Assembly: GCA_903847285.1 (NCBI GenBank)
Contig: CAINDH010000007.1
Span: 1-6,862, forward strand
Origin: an uncultured Verrucomicrobia subdivision 3 bacterium
GTDB lineage: Bacteria; Verrucomicrobiota; Verrucomicrobiae; Limisphaerales; UBA11358
Length of the DNA stretch: 6,862 bases
Reading direction: 5' to 3'
The notes beneath the pieces were generated by a model that made no database searches, was not told the DNA's origin, and was given only the letters and a program-made list of their open reading frames with translations. The translations under genes were made by a program, and so were the position numbers. Shown piece after piece: positions 5,596 through 6,862 of this stretch. Numbering within the stretch: the stretch's first letter is position 1; the number at the start of each line of letters is the position of its first letter.

Positions 5596-6693
5596 ATGAA
5601 AACCAGCCGCGCCGCCATCTTTCATGGAGCCAACCAGCCGTTTACTCTGGAATCCGTCGACGTGCCACCGTTGCGGGAAGGCGAAATTCTGGTGCGCAAT
5701 GAATACACTACGCTTTGTCGCAGCGACCTGAACACGTTTTGCGGCAAGCGGACGGAAAAAACACCGACAATTCTCGGTCATGAAATTGTCGGAGTTATCG
5801 AGGAATTTGGCCCTAATGCCCCAGCCATCGATTGTCGCGGTCACGTGTTACGCGAAGGCGACCGAATCACTTGGGCCATCTACGCTTCAGATCCCAATTC
5901 AAACATTGCCTTGGCAGGCATCCCGCAGAAAGCGTCCGGGTTATTCAAATACGGCCACGAAAAAATTCTTCCGGAGAGCCACTTGCACGGCGGCCTTGCG
6001 GATTATTGCATTCTGCGGCGGCATACTCCCGTCATTCGGATCGTGGCGGCCATTCCCTTGCCAGTGCTGGCCTTGATCAATTGTTCTGTGGCCACCGTCG
6101 CCGGGGCGCTTCGGCTAGCCGGCTCGGTGGCCGGACGCGATGTCTTGATCACGGGAGCTGGGATGCTCGGCGTGATCGGTTGCGCGATGTGCCGGAGTTC
6201 GGGTGCGCGCAACGTCATCGCTGTAGATGTAAGTGATGAACGATTGACGACGGCGCGGCGTTTTGGAGCGAATTTTAATCTGAATGCCGACGGTGAGGAT
6301 GGTTTGACCAAGGAAAAAATCGTCGCCTTGGCACCAGACCTGAATATCTCCATAGCGCTCGATTTCAGCGGCGTGCCGGAAACGATGGAAACGATGTTGG
6401 CCGCGTTGGGTATCGGTGGCGTGGCGGTATTAGTGGGCGCAACTTTTCCGCAACGCGCTCTGGCCATGAGCGCCGAGCAACTCATCCGAAATGTTCACAC
6501 CATCCGAGGGCTGCACAATTACAACCAGCAGGATTTTATCGCGGCGGTGGAATTCATGGAACGCCACCATGGCGAATTCCCATTCGTCGAGTTGGTTCAA
6601 GATGCCTTTGACTTGAACTCCGTGAACGAAGCATTCCAATGCGGGCTGAACACCGGGGCGTATCGTATCGGTATCCAAATTGATCGGCAGTGA
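5596..6693 (+). CDS. Zinc-type medium-chain alcohol dehydrogenase associated with phosphonate catabolism
   Basis: 365 residues. An N-terminal GroES-like fold carries the catalytic zinc ligands C41 (TLCRSD) and H62-E63 (GHEIVG). The third ligand is C163 (LINCSVATVAG). The Rossmann domain has GAGMLG at 187-192, and the second strand ends in 'VIAVDVSDE', where the Asp favours NAD over NADP. The stretch GIPQKASGLFKYGHE (108-122) is what I recall of the family listed as 'putative phosphonate catabolism associated alcohol dehydrogenase'. The lobe that normally carries four structural-zinc cysteines reads ASDPNSNIALAG (97-108) and has none. The reaction is presumably NAD-dependent oxidation or reduction of an alcohol or aldehyde arising from a phosphonate; the exact substrate is unknown. 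The ATG at 5596 follows the hydrolase stop by 2 nt with no clear ribosome binding site, so translation may be coupled. A TTG at 5587 is a possible alternative start. Confidence 0.9.
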   Translation: MKTSRAAIFHGANQPFTLESVDVPPLREGEILVRNEYTTLCRSDLNTFCGKRTEKTPTILGHEIVGVIEEFGPNAPAIDCRGHVLREGDRITWAIYASDPNSNIALAGIPQKASGLFKYGHEKILPESHLHGGLADYCILRRHTPVIRIVAAIPLPVLALINCSVATVAGALRLAGSVAGRDVLITGAGMLGVIGCAMCRSSGARNVIAVDVSDERLTTARRFGANFNLNADGEDGLTKEKIVALAPDLNISIALDFSGVPETMETMLAALGIGGVAVLVGATFPQRALAMSAEQLIRNVHTIRGLHNYNQQDFIAAVEFMERHHGEFPFVELVQDAFDLNSVNEAFQCGLNTGAYRIGIQIDRQ

Positions 6694-6706
6694 ACCATAC
6701 CTGCAT

Positions 6707-6731
6707 GGCGGATTGAAACGACACTTCCGCC
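6707..6731. terminator. Weak inverted repeat between convergent genes
   Basis: GGCGGA (6707-6712) and TCCGCC (6726-6731) form a perfect 6-bp stem with a 13-nt loop, inside the 49-nt gap between the dehydrogenase stop and the convergent phnX stop. There is no T-tract on either side, so as a Rho-independent terminator it is weak. Its place between two stop codons is the main argument for it. Confidence 0.3.
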
Positions 6732-6742
6732 TTGGCTCATCG

Positions 6743-6862
6743 TCACCGTCTCAAAGCATGCCGTCGGACGATGCGCGGGGTTTCGCCTTTTTCGATTCGT
6801 CCCGAGATGTGATCGATCACCGGCAGCAAATCCGCCACGGTTTCGATGACATAATGAGGGCT
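6743..6862 (-). CDS. phnX: Phosphonoacetaldehyde hydrolase, C-terminal 39 residues (N-terminus outside window)
   Basis: The frame enters at the right edge and ends at a TGA at 6743. The first visible residues, SPHYVIETVADLLPVIDHI followed by GRIEKGETP, match the conserved end of phosphonoacetaldehyde hydrolase (a family pattern like AHYVIDS-ADLP-VI--I--R---GE-P, recalled rather than searched). PhnX hydrolyses phosphonoacetaldehyde, formed from 2-aminoethylphosphonate, to acetaldehyde and phosphate in the cytoplasm. Its presence gives independent support to reading this locus as phosphonate catabolism. The C-terminus carries about ten extra residues (RIVRRHALRR) beyond the usual end. It converges on the dehydrogenase gene, so it belongs to a separate transcript. 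Only the tail is visible and no active-site residue can be checked, so a PhnX-like paralogue remains possible. Confidence 0.72.
   Translation of the reverse strand, partial: SPHYVIETVADLLPVIDHISGRIEKGETPRIVRRHALRR

Overview
The window (roughly 55% GC by eye) looks like chromosomal DNA of a free-living bacterium. A Verrucomicrobiota or other PVC-group origin is my best guess. It rests on the style of the large secreted repeat protein at the left edge and on the DUF5690-type transporter. It is inference, not proof.

Layout. (1) Positions 1-1967, minus strand: the N-terminal 655 residues of a large exported protein. It has a signal peptide, three degenerate Cys-terminated beta modules, then 113-residue Calx-beta-like repeats that run off the left edge. 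(2) 1968-2228: an intergenic region rich in short inverted repeats. (3) 2229-3518, minus: a 12-TM major facilitator protein of the DUF5690 type. By eye it aligns with the organophosphate:phosphate antiporter GlpT at the phosphate-binding arginines. (4) 3673-4650, minus: an AraC-family regulator with a cupin-like sensor domain. (5) 4651-4858: a divergent promoter region. (6) 4859-5593 and 5596-6693, plus: a two-gene unit with 2 nt between stop and start. It encodes a PhnX-like (phosphonatase-like) HAD hydrolase and a zinc-type medium-chain alcohol dehydrogenase of the group repeatedly found with phosphonate catabolism genes. (7) 6743-6862, minus: the last 39 codons of a convergent gene whose C-terminus reads like genuine phosphonoacetaldehyde hydrolase (PhnX).

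Working model. Items 3-7 form a phosphonate utilisation locus. The DUF5690 transporter would import a phosphonate or related organophosphorus compound. The AraC protein would sense a substrate or intermediate and control the divergent genes. The dehydrogenase would act on an alcohol or aldehyde intermediate, and one or both phosphonatase-type HAD enzymes would break a C-P bond. The substrate cannot be read from the sequence. The secreted repeat protein is probably an unrelated neighbour.

The most interesting points are the GlpT-like substrate-site residues in a protein named only as a domain of unknown function, two different phosphonatase-type enzymes in one locus, and a dehydrogenase that keeps its catalytic zinc ligands but has none of the four structural-zinc cysteines.
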